Assembly: GCF_004799665.1 (NCBI RefSeq)
Contig: NZ_CP031310.1
Coordinates: 2,286,887-2,350,886, forward strand
Direction: 5' to 3'
From: Halapricum salinum
GTDB lineage: Archaea > Halobacteriota > Halobacteria > Halobacteriales > Haloarculaceae
DNA length: 64,000 bases
A program made the translations under genes and the position numbers. Below, piece by piece: positions 45,001 through 52,387 of the stretch. The stretch's first letter is position 1, and each line of letters opens with the position of its first letter. The notes beneath the pieces were generated by a model. The model did no database searches and was not told the DNA's origin. It saw nothing but the letters and a program-made list of their open reading frames with translations.

Positions 45001-46768
45001 GATCACGACAGACGACATCGCTGCCGTCGACGACCTGCTCGCCGTCGAGGGGATCGATCCCGCGGGGCTGGCTGGCCACTTCGACATGGCTGTCGGGCCG
45101 ATCAGCAAGCTCGGCCTGGACCGGATCGTCGACGTCACCGGCGAGGGCGGGCCAGACGACGCGCGCTTCTGGTACGGGCCGACCACCTCGTTGAGCGACG
45201 TGCGAGCCCGAATCTCGCGGACGCTCGCCAACCCGGCGCTGTACAACGCCGGGGCCGCGCCGTGGCTGCTGTCGTATCATCACGATTCGGCGGCCGTGTT
45301 GCACGGGATGGACGGCGGCGAGCAGGTCGCAGCCTACCTCGACGCCTTCCTCTCGGGTCCGCCGTGGGTCCTGCGATACATCGACGAGCACGTCGACGAG
45401 CCGGTGACGCTACTCGAAGAACTGACCGCGTGGCTCTACGACCCGGCCTCGGTCGAGAATCCGGGCGACCTGCCGACCGCGCTGCACGACCTGGCTAGCG
45501 TCGTCACCGATCTGCCCGCGCTCGCGGTGCTGTTCGAGGGGCTGGCGACGGTTGATGACAACACTCATCTCGAGACGTTCAAGATCCACCTCCAGGGGCT
45601 GGCCTCGACGATGGGCGGCGGGCCGCCTTCGATGCCCGATGCGTCGACCGCGAAGGCGACTTTCGACGCCGACGCCTCCGCGGCGACCACGGATCTCGCG
45701 AGCGACGCCCACAGCGTCGCGACGACGATCGATCCAGTTGTGGAAAGCGAGGCCGATCGATCCGTCCGCCGGATCGTCCTCGAACGCCTCCGCCAGCCGA
45801 TGACCGTCGCGGCCTCCTACGGCGTCTTCGGGAGCACCCCGCGCAGTCCCGACGGCGGCGCGCCCGAGGACGAGGCCGCACTGGTCGAACAGGCCCGGGC
45901 GCTGCTGGAACGACTCCGGGCGCGCCTGGAGGAGGCCGCGCCGCTGGACCCACGCGCGGCGACCGACGGTGGGACACAGCCGCCGGCCCAGCGCGTCGAG
46001 GCCCAGACCGACCGCTTGCAGGCGCTGTTCGGCGAGGACTTCACCGTGCTGCCGCCGTTCACGCCCTCGAACGGCCCCGAACTGGCGACGACGTTCACCG
46101 ACGACGGGCTGATCCCCGACGGGCACGCGATGGCGGCGGAGACGCTGCTCCAGCGGAGTGCGACGTTCCGCGAGACGGTCGCTGACTTCCGGGAGGCCCG
46201 GACCTACGCCGAGGCCATCGCGGGGACGCTGACCGAACCGTTGACCGTCGGACAGGTCCCCTACGAACCCGGGGACACGTGGGTCGGGGTCGACGACGCC
46301 GATCCCGACGCGGGCAAGCTCTCGCTGGTCGCACAGTTCGGCCCCGATCTCACGCCCGGAGCCGTCGACCAGCCGATCACCGGACTGTTCCTCGACGAGT
46401 GGTCCGAAGCCATCCCGGCCGATAGCGAGACGTCCGGGGTCGCGCTCAACTACGATGACCCCGGGAATCGGCCGCCACAGTCGGTGCTGGTAGCGACGCC
46501 GCCCGACGACGGCTGGACGCTGGACGACCTGGCCGCGACGGTCGCGGAGACGGGCGAGTACATGAAACGCCGGGCGGTCGATCTGGGCGATCTCGACGAC
46601 CCCTCGTATCTGTTCCCGGGGCTGTACTTCGCGCGCCAGCAGGATCCGACGCCGGAGACGCCGACGGTCGCCTTCGAGATGCTCGACTGGTACGACCGGC
46701 AACTGGAGTACACACTCTTGCGACCACAACTGCAGGTCGAACTCCAGGGGGTGTTCTTCGATGGCTGA
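36050..46768 (+). CDS. Giant protein of 3572 residues with decapeptide repeats
   Basis: This is the largest gene in the window. Near residues 185-200 it has QPIALLPVRMETRF, near 750-769 GRGPLPALRVGPQPYGILPT, and near 3445-3484 LFLDEWSEAIPADSETSG and PPQSVLVATPP; I recall similar phrases in uncharacterised bacterial giants. Residues about 802-1445 are degenerate ten-residue repeats of the form xELLxAGxxP. Asp/Ser/Gly-rich linkers occur at about 345-460, 1975-2120 and 2720-2890, and an Ig-like segment (TATVRAWGTDGLSWFERETT) at about 2860. Remaining regions are helical. There is no signal peptide or membrane helix. It overlaps both neighbours (4 and 8 bases). No enzymatic motif is recognised, so a structural role is most likely. 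Confidence 0.85.
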   Translation: MSTSSWSAVDDARAAWQRADDELPRLRAVHGDLSTTLDALVRNKPENAAVAEAIDSLQRLGGDSDDRRGALDFLTNPVLDGDLTVQAAFQQGRAVTTDADAVASALASYVDGGSWSAVESAVTDVLQPSGGPMAIDTTTLEQLVTLFGIAIEAAIAARETRADTLQSELASAYADIDEPLPEMDDQPIALLPVRMETRFVDDAGAKEDDLTQLLVRVYPDQIHGDSHEEELTDDEVRWGQNFWATLWYARHPDPDVVPSNPSDAYLQNRLPNQRLRELVADIDPTDFSEAHYKRYRELKERAWKQLLDRFGRERAAYVVHALEPDDEELAGDLLTRPPAPPQPPSGGGGGGPNWMYPGAFAEQLDTDAITSQISDDHLLDQIGGSATQFDESSLQVGDDSVDQSDDTTTTTERSSVDEDLRGDGGQTTGETGDDGAEGESSQSGSDAGDTNKLPTKVPALSFPEVPRRPVSWTQQPRAALLPDRWIAIAEWETPKGKTKRAAVEGDPIREPLPMGPSPESVAAEDLARQASDSPAPDGTEWMVDFEEAESVGMGMRLRLSGLSGFDPHRGFSTFTVLGVKASMDAETTPDAVTELLDAHHYTDGIEFLEQGTPTNNHDESSGYTAKDDPLESMQIEAGEPLVETGDRSDGDLLARALAIDTDEDHVFGHVENAGGTQQRDARHMNSALWPATLGYFFQDLMIHNDLTDNPSIFGGGMPENLQGSQRRDRLSQLMLWHDAYRRHFVRYVRGRGPLPALRVGPQPYGILPTKAVDTERDISVLDQQVIADLELGSQSVSDLQQRGTDLSTLVNGGVEPTLLLDAGAKPDELLDAGASPDDLLAGGVDPKTIVQQSGVAPAALTQDGIGLLKTSQATRSRLKSAGVPVDELEQQGLTIRALVRGEVTDEQLAERGITTKAVAEALLPRQAKSLGITPQALERAGVTPGALLRGEITTEQVEKLGLSTRAVADVVLPQAVRDLGITPKTLEDADVSPVDLLNGQVSAADLEAAGVTSEALAEALLPQELVDFGITPEQVGQAVGVEQLFNGDLGVEGLQEAGLDTQNLADALLPTSFRDAGITPDSLESAGITPAAVLSGKVSPEDIIEAGVTPDALAEAGILPEAFADVGAVFGDLLSAGLKPMELLEQGLSPKALVDAGVDPQLLVEAGLAPKKLVDAGMDVVELAAKGTIPIADLLEAGASPQELARLGAAVEDLSGGEIPAQELVQAGFAAMDLLQAGADALGVAQGGARPSQLRDAGVDAGTLRDAGKAAGSLRQAGYTAGELLESNYTVEELLNGGFSPEELSAAGVDRAALEGTGRDVSDLLAAGHPPEQLRAEGYGPDQLMEAGLGAAGLVAAGYTAGELKDAGLSTDQLVAAGMEPRALRAAGVDPKSLADAGVDARRLKEAGAKAEDLLDHGFDPQELLDAGFNSVELDVAGVDVDQIATEVAEGEAGVDEVADAALDGVQYAATVLEDPEQAERDLYSFSFDPAIPKLPKLADSGPGDGSAGWGQAGQPDGGVTAGVPVVRPLSIDDKLPRDLESRLGGLGELWGDAAAGLPFAGPTDESGVLDALKREGISADIRQQTMAFSAESIDHADRVNDLVRYWYGGGSPIRDLVYDMCEGRIDLDPRIGHFRLEDISRAEINDYEPSSARDIQEFYNYMLTYSRQGTIEPHEMVDADIGQFVDILLESTFSEVKMLSQIELIKPENVALNADAIEDIDDWGGMTDAESRRAIVNALEDADDPTAFVDELVKNARANFPGRSKYYQFAQNQTEHNDSGALRSLLRLLLQYGMLQEYVTARRRLGLAYDDVPAAWPDPAYYGPGDDGPLSTLRDETPTALDAHPNIGSPEPTVSNYSKHGFTSTYDRYDYADALQDAALNYTSTTSIDPRMSEFTDSLEYLGGVEPAEMATLARETLDLASHRLDAWWTSLATKDLFELRESQGSYDTEAGFDHEQWSGGGSDAPRATLDPGLLSNVTLPEGGFGGAGTSRGSGGGEATGSVGTDVSTDIEADVSNVDTDVSGGDSGGSDSSGETVQTQFDPAAIANMDIRISRGGTDDDSRSDGGFRGFDSDLGNVSGSSDTSGERSGTSDQQSGGSQGGTIDLDALREGGQIATREQLTDTSILSPRVKSDPGLYVGGYGFVEDLSADVEGRDGPQYVHAPSEQHATTAAVLRSGYEAHEADEGENVLAIDLSADRVRAGLRLIRGVRRGQSLAELLGYRFERRLREETLESDADVMQYAHVFRTAFPAKIGKLTRPDESQIQGKTEGQQDLAKRDVVDGRKLVENWDDYPFGHGEELPAVGSEDYDAIDAIVAELTDDVDAAGDLLTAESVHQLGQGNYEAAGGSVSALADGDPLPDPDIARTPRSQTGLTHRQCLLFGTPAVQSGASPRSAAEPALAAWIEELLPARSDVECLATYRWTETTVDQDGTQIETEQTHETNVALSDLDLGSLDVLLLFGAERQPARSELEQRLVYALVRDRPTSPAVPADAEIELELTETVSPGAVAMADLLELARSLRELVQTGRPATAEDLAHPTDARGEGYDVSTADTLETRANTAQDRLLDVAEQIDERLSVLDSDHAVGDGVDDLLATQTASADGGLPGGDPGGSWGGLGGGVTLPGETSPVSDVAFRIPEPTVTEQATDLVDAIEAVDDEVPLADAETTTTGIDAGAIRSELSTLLDTLPAGLANPNAVRADVTVESESGQSISGVLGQPVTVPEVPDADEEDDGGDGDTGDDGDTGEDTAGGAAGGAPITWLPPGGQLETSIPDATFEQPESTVDMADLPETDYAGTTYYAENLESVTIVGSALGVGGSDQGSESDSDDTSGGDDSTGESGDDSEPQIDWSTATATVRAWGTDGLSWFERETTVTPDVDGSFSVDFDFGGVDAGTPFQIVATVDGTVVYSATGRVVDDELSTTAQSTLENDCPNLRQLLWLRARQELFDTAGGASGSLAGALSMAEFDAIQAERDAADPSATPITTDDIAAVDDLLAVEGIDPAGLAGHFDMAVGPISKLGLDRIVDVTGEGGPDDARFWYGPTTSLSDVRARISRTLANPALYNAGAAPWLLSYHHDSAAVLHGMDGGEQVAAYLDAFLSGPPWVLRYIDEHVDEPVTLLEELTAWLYDPASVENPGDLPTALHDLASVVTDLPALAVLFEGLATVDDNTHLETFKIHLQGLASTMGGGPPSMPDASTAKATFDADASAATTDLASDAHSVATTIDPVVESEADRSVRRIVLERLRQPMTVAASYGVFGSTPRSPDGGAPEDEAALVEQARALLERLRARLEEAAPLDPRAATDGGTQPPAQRVEAQTDRLQALFGEDFTVLPPFTPSNGPELATTFTDDGLIPDGHAMAAETLLQRSATFRETVADFREARTYAEAIAGTLTEPLTVGQVPYEPGDTWVGVDDADPDAGKLSLVAQFGPDLTPGAVDQPITGLFLDEWSEAIPADSETSGVALNYDDPGNRPPQSVLVATPPDDGWTLDDLAATVAETGEYMKRRAVDLGDLDDPSYLFPGLYFARQQDPTPETPTVAFEMLDWYDRQLEYTLLRPQLQVELQGVFFDG
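38455..40385 (+). repeat. Protein-coding decapeptide repeat array
   Basis: About 640 residues of degenerate ten-residue repeats are encoded here, with consensus like (E/D)LLDAGxxPxx and examples DELLDAGASPDDLL, ELLDAGFNSVEL, QLRDAGVDAGTLRDAGKAAG. In the first half (about 38750-39450) a higher-order unit of near 50 residues recurs, each with an ALLP segment followed by GITPxxLExAGVTP. The pattern is like the decapeptide repeats of DotG/IcmE in Legionella type IV secretion. That is a resemblance in repeat form only. Confidence 0.8.
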
Positions 46769-48974
46769 CCGGACCGTCTGGTCGCGACTCGAACCCCGGC
46801 CCCGACGAGACGAGATGCCCGACGCGCTTCGCGCGCCGATCCGCGACCCGCTGTGGATGCTCTCCCGGCAGTGGCAGGTCAGCGAGTTCCAGGGCGAGGA
46901 CGCCGGCTCACCAGTGCGCGTCGACGTCGATATCGCCGAGGATCGACTGACGCGCGTCGATCTCGAGGGCGGCGGTCGCGGCGGCGAGGACGGACCAGCA
47001 GGCCCGTTCGACTACGACGGCGGCCCCCTGGAGGCGATCGTCGAACGCGAGCCGGTCATGACCGACGACGATGTCCTGACCGAGCCAGCCGACCAGCCGG
47101 GCGAGGGCCCGACGCTGCGCCGCCGCGCGGAAGCCGGCCAGCAGTTCCGGCGGACGCTGGCCGAGGCCGGCTACGGCGAGTTCGCACCCGCCGACTTCGA
47201 CGACGACCTCGTTCTCGACGTGCCTGACCAGCCACTGGAGTCGAGTGACCGCAGATACGTCGAACTCGTCGGCGGCCGGACACTGGACGGCGCGAAGGTC
47301 GCGCGGGCGATCCGCTCGGCGGTCGGCAACATCGACGCCGTCGTCGCGGGCGAGGCGAGTTCGTGGTCCGGCGTCAGCGCCGGGGCGCTGCCCGTGCCGA
47401 CCGGAGAGTCCCGGACCGGGGCGTTCGACGAGTGCGTCGAGGAGTTCTACGCGTGGTACGTCGACCTCTACGACGAGCCCACAGTCGAAACGGGGTCGGC
47501 GTGGGATCCGACCCGGCTCGAATATCGATTCTCGGTGACGACGGGCGCCGGAAACACCGAGACGGTGTTCGAAGCGCCGGAGTACAAGGGCGGCCACCTC
47601 GACTGGTACGCCTTCTCGACGCCCGAAGACGCCGAGAGTCTCGGGACGCCCGACGAGGGCGGGACGCCGGCCGAAGGCGCGCTCACCGAGGACGGCCAGC
47701 TCGACGTGCCGGATCTGACGGGCCTCGACACGTCTCAGGAGGTCGGGATCGGCGACCTCGCGAACATGCCGCTGAACCTCTCGACGATCAATCGGTCGAA
47801 GACGCTGCTGCCGACGCAAATCTCGTTCCCGGGGATGCCCGCCAATCGCTGGTGGGAACTGGAAGACGGCACCGTCGACATCTCTCAGGCGACTGACGAG
47901 GGCTCGAGTCTGGCCCGGATGCTCCTGGTCGAGTTCGCGGCCCAGTACGGCAACGACTGGTTCCGGATCGACCTCGATACGCCGGTCGGGACGCTCACGC
48001 GGCTGACCGATCTGACGATCACCGATTCGTTCGGCCTGACCGAGACGGCCGAGCCGGCGCGAGACGACGACTGGAACCTCTACATGCACGATCTTCCGGA
48101 CCACGACGAGCCGGGACTGTTCGTGCCGCCGACGCTCGCGGATTCACGGACGAGCGAGCCGGTCGAGAAGGTCGTCTTCGCCCGCGACGAGACGGCGAAC
48201 CTCGCGTTCGCGCTCGAACGGATCGTCGAGAGCCCGACCGGACAGGCCCTCGATCGGACGGAGTTCCAGGTTCCACGCCTGGAGATCGACCGTGTGTCCG
48301 CTGCCGAGGAACCGGACGAGGAGTACGTCGAACTCGCTAATTCGGGTGAAGACGAGCTCGTGATCGACGGCCACGAACTCCACACCGAGAGCGACGGCTC
48401 GCTGAGCGAGGTCCACAGCTTCGGCCAGCGGACGCTCGACGCTGGTGAGACGATCCGTGTATACACTGGCGTCGCGCCCGACGCAGACGACGTGAGTGCC
48501 GGGAAGGGAGCCTCGGCCTGGACCGACGCCGAGGCCGTCGTCGTCCAGGACGGCGACGGCAGTACCGTCGCCAAGCGACTGCTCGCCCGGCCCAGCGACG
48601 CGCTGGCGGACTACCGGCTGTCGACGGACGTGCCGGACTACTGGTTCCCGTTCACCCCTGAGCAGGGCTGGAACTTCAAACTCGAACGCGCACTCCTGCT
48701 CGACGCTTCGACGCTCGGGCTGGACATCGATGAGATCCCGCGCCCCCTCGGGGAGATCCTGCGGCCCGAGGACGAACTCCTGCCGCCCGGGGAGGACACC
48801 TACCTGATCCACGACGAGGAGATCACCCGCAGCGGTCGCGAGGTCACCCGGCACTATCAGCACGCCCGCTGGACCGACGGCGCGAGCCACCTCTGGAGTT
48901 CACGACAGAGCCGCGTCGGCGACACCCAGCTATCGAGCGGCCTGCGCTTCGACGTGCTGGACGAGCGGGAGTGA
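46761..48974 (+). CDS. Last gene of the giant operon, with lamin-tail-like domain
   Basis: The 737-residue product begins MADRTVWSRLEPRPRRDEMP and has near residues 28-52 RDPLWMLSRQWQVSEFQGED followed by AGSPV, a phrase I remember from uncharacterised bacterial proteins. The middle contains PGMPANRWWELEDG and LLVEFAAQYGNDWFRIDLDT. At about 508-610 there is a lamin-tail-like domain: EYVELANSGEDELVIDGHEL, HSFGQRTLDAGETIRVYTG and AVVVQDGDGSTVAKRLL. It overlaps the 3572-codon gene by 8 bases and ends the operon 3 bases from a convergent lipoprotein gene. The role is unknown. Confidence 0.8.
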   Translation: MADRTVWSRLEPRPRRDEMPDALRAPIRDPLWMLSRQWQVSEFQGEDAGSPVRVDVDIAEDRLTRVDLEGGGRGGEDGPAGPFDYDGGPLEAIVEREPVMTDDDVLTEPADQPGEGPTLRRRAEAGQQFRRTLAEAGYGEFAPADFDDDLVLDVPDQPLESSDRRYVELVGGRTLDGAKVARAIRSAVGNIDAVVAGEASSWSGVSAGALPVPTGESRTGAFDECVEEFYAWYVDLYDEPTVETGSAWDPTRLEYRFSVTTGAGNTETVFEAPEYKGGHLDWYAFSTPEDAESLGTPDEGGTPAEGALTEDGQLDVPDLTGLDTSQEVGIGDLANMPLNLSTINRSKTLLPTQISFPGMPANRWWELEDGTVDISQATDEGSSLARMLLVEFAAQYGNDWFRIDLDTPVGTLTRLTDLTITDSFGLTETAEPARDDDWNLYMHDLPDHDEPGLFVPPTLADSRTSEPVEKVVFARDETANLAFALERIVESPTGQALDRTEFQVPRLEIDRVSAAEEPDEEYVELANSGEDELVIDGHELHTESDGSLSEVHSFGQRTLDAGETIRVYTGVAPDADDVSAGKGASAWTDAEAVVVQDGDGSTVAKRLLARPSDALADYRLSTDVPDYWFPFTPEQGWNFKLERALLLDASTLGLDIDEIPRPLGEILRPEDELLPPGEDTYLIHDEEITRSGREVTRHYQHARWTDGASHLWSSRQSRVGDTQLSSGLRFDVLDERE

Positions 48975-48977
48975 CAG

Positions 48978-49904
48978 TCAGTTTCCACCGGGGAGCGGAT
49001 AGACCAGACTGTACGCGTCTCCGAGTGACAGATCGGTCAGATCCTGCGTGAGTTTCGCCGTCTCGAACGACCCTGTCACCTCGACGGTGTTCGAAGAGAC
49101 CGAGTGATCGACGCCGCTGACGTCGTGTGCTTCGACGTCGGTCAGCAACTGCTCGACGGCCTCCGTTTCGGGCTCGCCGTCGACGAGATAGACGAAGTCG
49201 AAGGTGGTCGTCTCGCCCTCGACCGTCATCGCCTGACCGAACCACGTCCCGGTCGTGAGGCTGCTCGTCTCGCTCTCGTCGTACCGGTAGTCGATGTAGA
49301 GCCGACCGTACGTCGCCGTCCCCAGCGCGTCGACGAGGCGTGCGAACGCGTCGCTCGTCTGCGTGGCTCCATCGGTCGCGCCGCTGTTGACGTCGATGAG
49401 CGTCTTCGCCCCCTCGACCGACTGGGTGAAAAGCATCGCCGAGGCGTCGACTGCGTAGGTGTACTCCTGCTCGTCGGCGACGACGAACTCGTACCCACTG
49501 TAGGAGTCGGCTCGGGACCACTCTTCGAGAGACGTGAACTCGTCCACGAAGGCCTCGGCGTCGAAGGAGCCGGTCAAGATCATCGTGCCGTTCGTGGTGA
49601 TCAGGCCGTCGGTGTCGTTGGTCGACACACCGCCGACATCCGGACGATACTCCTCGATCAGCGAGTCGAGGTCGTAGGACAGCGCAGCCTCGTGATCACG
49701 CAACTGATCGTAGTGCTGGAAATTGGCGATCGTCGACTCGAAACCGTGGAGCGCCCCAGCCTCCGGGACCCACGTCGCGTAACCTGTCCGGCTCCCTCCT
49801 AAGTCAGACCCGCTCGACAGCAGTCCACACCCACTCAGCGCCGCCGCACCTGCGACGCCACCGGCGCGTAATACACCCCGTCTGGAAACCGCTCGATCCA
49901 CCAT
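48978..49904 (-). CDS. Tat-exported lipoprotein, unknown
   Basis: The 308-residue product begins VSRRGVLRAGGVAGAAALSGCG near residue 6, with a twin-arginine motif and lipobox, so it should be a Tat lipoprotein outside the membrane. The mature part is acidic, Thr/Ser-rich and beta-rich (TMILTGSFDAEAFVDEFTSL and TVEVTGSFETAKLTQDLTDL are internal similar segments, suggesting a duplicated domain). I do not recognise a named family. It converges on the giant operon with a gap of three bases, which leaves little room for separate terminators. Confidence 0.75.
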   Translation of the reverse strand: MVDRAVSRRGVLRAGGVAGAAALSGCGLLSSGSDLGGSRTGYATWVPEAGALHGFESTIANFQHYDQLRDHEAALSYDLDSLIEEYRPDVGGVSTNDTDGLITTNGTMILTGSFDAEAFVDEFTSLEEWSRADSYSGYEFVVADEQEYTYAVDASAMLFTQSVEGAKTLIDVNSGATDGATQTSDAFARLVDALGTATYGRLYIDYRYDESETSSLTTGTWFGQAMTVEGETTTFDFVYLVDGEPETEAVEQLLTDVEAHDVSGVDHSVSSNTVEVTGSFETAKLTQDLTDLSLGDAYSLVYPLPGGN

Positions 49905-49929
49905 ACAGCCGGGGTATGGTTTGTGAGGG

Positions 49930-50700
49930 TTATACGTTCCTATCGACTTTCACTTTCTCGAGTCGGGTCGCGAGCGCCAGGAACGTTGCGAGGATCGTCA
50001 GCACCACTGCACACGCAGCCGCCAGGTCGTGGGCCGCCACCGAGTGATCGTAAGCGCGACCAGCCGCCGTCGTCACGACCGGTTCGGCGCGCAGCCAGGT
50101 GTGGTGCGGTCCGTCGAGGATGGGCCAGAAGTAGTCGACCACGTCGTTGAACCCGTACCACGCGACCGCGACGGCCACCGCCGGGACCGAGAAGCTGGCG
50201 TAGCGGTGGATCAGGAAGGCCTCGACGGCCATCGCGAGGTGGCTCCCGATCAAGAAGAGATAGAGCCACAGCGCGATCCCTTCGGGACCGTTGAGCGCGA
50301 GCTGGACGTACGGCGTCCACAGCCCGAGCTTGATACAGCCGAAGAAGGCCAGCGCGTGCAGCCAGTCGGCCTCCCAGCCGAGCTTCCAGGCCGCGAGCGA
50401 GAGCCCGATGAACATCGTCGCGGCGGGGCTGTCGGGGATCAGGACCCACGCTTCCAGTGGGGCGGCTCCGAGTTGTCCTTCGAGTGCAATCGACGTCGGC
50501 TGGCCGGCATAGTACCAGAACCCAAAGAGCGTCCCCACGAGATTCACGAGGACGATCGGCCACGCCAGTCGCAATCCGATGTCTTCGAGCCACTTCGGAA
50601 GGGGGGCGACGTATCGAGGCAGTCTCTCGGACGCGGGCAGATCTGCGTCGAAATACCGTGCGACCAGCCGCTCGATCCGCCGACCGACTCCCGATGCCAT
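49930..50700 (-). CDS. DUF1405 family membrane protein
   Basis: This 256-residue protein has about six or seven transmembrane helices, with the DUF1405 (YpjA-like) phrases GTLFGFWYYAGQ, GFNDVVDYFWPILDG and WTPYVQLALNGPEG. Bacterial members lie near cytochrome genes but have no proven function. The gene starts 25 bases upstream of the Tat lipoprotein gene on the same strand, so co-transcription is possible. Confidence 0.85.
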   Translation of the reverse strand: MASGVGRRIERLVARYFDADLPASERLPRYVAPLPKWLEDIGLRLAWPIVLVNLVGTLFGFWYYAGQPTSIALEGQLGAAPLEAWVLIPDSPAATMFIGLSLAAWKLGWEADWLHALAFFGCIKLGLWTPYVQLALNGPEGIALWLYLFLIGSHLAMAVEAFLIHRYASFSVPAVAVAVAWYGFNDVVDYFWPILDGPHHTWLRAEPVVTTAAGRAYDHSVAAHDLAAACAVVLTILATFLALATRLEKVKVDRNV

Positions 50701-50783
50701 GTCTCGCTACTCCGGACGCCCCCGACTAAACGATAGCGAAAGCCACAGTCGATCGAATTAAAATATTACTGACAGGAGAGCAG

Positions 50784-50788
50784 TATAA
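50784..50788 (+). promoter_or_regulatory. TATA box of the fructose-bisphosphatase gene
   Basis: TATAA is 20-25 bases upstream of about 50809, where an in-frame ATG lies ([11 protein letters not shown]...). This fits either a leaderless transcript starting at 50809 or a leader of about 39 bases before the preferred ATG at 50848. The dyad TACTG-N9-CAGTA (50767-50785) overlaps the box. Confidence 0.5.
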
Positions 50789-50847
50789 GGGATCGCGAGT
50801 GCTATGGTATGTATGGACGTGTCAATATCCGGTCGACGGGGGTCGCC

Positions 50848-51696
50848 ATGAACACGATCGATCAGATCGTCAGGGCGGTCAAAGAGACCGCCGACTACAT
50901 GAACACGCACCTCGCGAGCCACGCGGGTAGCCGCGGTGAGACCAACCCCAGCGGCGAGGTCCAGTCTGCCGCGGACGTCTGGGCCGACGATCTCTTCTTC
51001 GACGCACTCGGGCCACTGGACGGCGTCGGCGGCTACGCCAGCGAGGAACGTGAATCGGTGATCGACTGCGGCGAGGGATATACTGTCGCCGTCGATCCGC
51101 TCGACGGATCGGCGAACCTCGCCTCGAACAACTCCGTCGGGACGATCGTCGGCGTCTACGACGCCGAACTCCCCGCCAGCGGGCGGTCGCTCGTCGCCTC
51201 GATGATGGTGCTTCACGGCCCGTACACCACCATGACCGTCGCTCGCGAAGACCGTGACGTCGTCCAGGAGTACCTCCTGCAGGACGGCCACAGCGAGCGT
51301 CGCGGGACGTTCACGATGCCACAGCCGCCCGCCGTCGTCGGGATCGCGGGCAAGCCGACCGATCGCTCGGACCGGCTCAACGCCCTCGCCGAGGAACTCG
51401 AACGCGACCTCAAACTCCGCTACGGCGGCGCGACCGTGGCCGATCTGGCGCAGGTCCTCGAATACGGTGGCATCTTCGGCTACCCCGAGTCCGAGGTCTA
51501 CCCCGAGGGGAAACTTCGAGTCCACTTCGAGGCCGCGCCGCTGGCCTATCTGATCGAGAACGCCACTGGAGCCTCCAGCGACGGCCACCAGTCGCTGCTC
51601 GATATCGATCCGGACGGTCTCCACGCCCGGACGCCGACCTTTTTGGGTGATTCGGCGCTCGTCGAACGGGTCGAAGACGCACTTGCAGAACCCTAA
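50848..51696 (+). CDS. fbp: Class I-type fructose-1,6-bisphosphatase
   Basis: This 282-residue enzyme removes the 1-phosphate from fructose 1,6-bisphosphate in gluconeogenesis. Metal-binding signatures are GGYASEERE and [19 protein letters not shown], with [20 protein letters not shown] in the sugar-phosphate region, the FBPase/inositol-phosphatase fold. [20 protein letters not shown] at 50848 matches the family start; an upstream in-frame ATG at 50809 is possible because the TATA box fits a leaderless start there. Its stop overlaps the convergent DnaJ gene by 4 bases. Confidence 0.88.
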   Translation: MNTIDQIVRAVKETADYMNTHLASHAGSRGETNPSGEVQSAADVWADDLFFDALGPLDGVGGYASEERESVIDCGEGYTVAVDPLDGSANLASNNSVGTIVGVYDAELPASGRSLVASMMVLHGPYTTMTVAREDRDVVQEYLLQDGHSERRGTFTMPQPPAVVGIAGKPTDRSDRLNALAEELERDLKLRYGGATVADLAQVLEYGGIFGYPESEVYPEGKLRVHFEAAPLAYLIENATGASSDGHQSLLDIDPDGLHARTPTFLGDSALVERVEDALAEP

Positions 51697-52301
51697 CTCG
51701 CGTACTGCTTTGCGGTCGTGTAGGCCTCTCGAACGCGCTTGAACTCCTCTTCGTCGCCGCCCTGGTCGGGATGGACGTTCTTGACTTTCCTCCGATAGGC
51801 CGATTTGACCTCGTCGATCGGCGCGCCGGCCGGCAGCCCGAGCGTAGCGAACGCCCCCCGCGCCGGATGTGTGGTTTGCTCGGTTTCGGGTTGGGACTCG
51901 CGCGTCTCGAAGGGAAGTCGCGCGCCGATCGCCACCCCTGGCAGTTCGTGCTCGACGAGAATCGGTACAGTATCGGTCTTCTCGATCCGGAAGTACGCCC
52001 GCGCGTCGAAGGTGATGGCGACGTCACGCTGTGGGAGGTAGAAGGCGACGGGCTGGCCCGCGACCGGGTGGTCTTCGGCGTAGGACTCGTCAATTTCGTC
52101 GAGGTAGTCCCGGATCTCGACCCGGCGCCGTGATTCGGTATTGCCGTACTGCTGGCGGGTCTGTTGGGCGGGGAAGAATCGATCGGCCAGCACGAACAGT
52201 CCGGCGACACAGCAGCTAGAGCCGACTCCCAACACTGTTCCCAGAACGAGCCAGTCCGGCAGCGTGGCGACCCACTCCGGCAGACCAGCGAACGACTCCA
52301 T
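51693..52301 (-). CDS. Membrane-anchored DnaJ-domain protein
   Basis: This 202-residue protein has one N-terminal transmembrane helix (about residues 18-40, [21 protein letters not shown]), a middle beta-rich region and a C-terminal J domain with the HPD motif in [20 protein letters not shown]. The J domain at the C-terminus is typical of haloarchaeal membrane J proteins. It would recruit DnaK to the inner face of the membrane. The client is unknown. Confidence 0.85.
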   Translation of the reverse strand: MESFAGLPEWVATLPDWLVLGTVLGVGSSCCVAGLFVLADRFFPAQQTRQQYGNTESRRRVEIRDYLDEIDESYAEDHPVAGQPVAFYLPQRDVAITFDARAYFRIEKTDTVPILVEHELPGVAIGARLPFETRESQPETEQTTHPARGAFATLGLPAGAPIDEVKSAYRRKVKNVHPDQGGDEEEFKRVREAYTTAKQYAS

Positions 52302-52387
52302 CAGTCGACGGTCGCTTAGGAACCAGCCCTCAAGAAAGGTTCGCTCGGGGCAATCTGTGCACTGTCGCGCGCGTTCGTCAGCTCAAC

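Noticed and set aside
24443-48974. Contractile injection system or prophage tail module
   Set aside because: No sheath, tube, baseplate spike or AAA ATPase belonging to the cluster is present; only loose similarities of phrases exist, so I leave the system unnamed.
50767-50785. Possible TrmB site before fbp
   Set aside because: The dyad TACTG-N9-CAGTA is there but the spacing and the right half do not fit TACT-N7-8-GAGTA.
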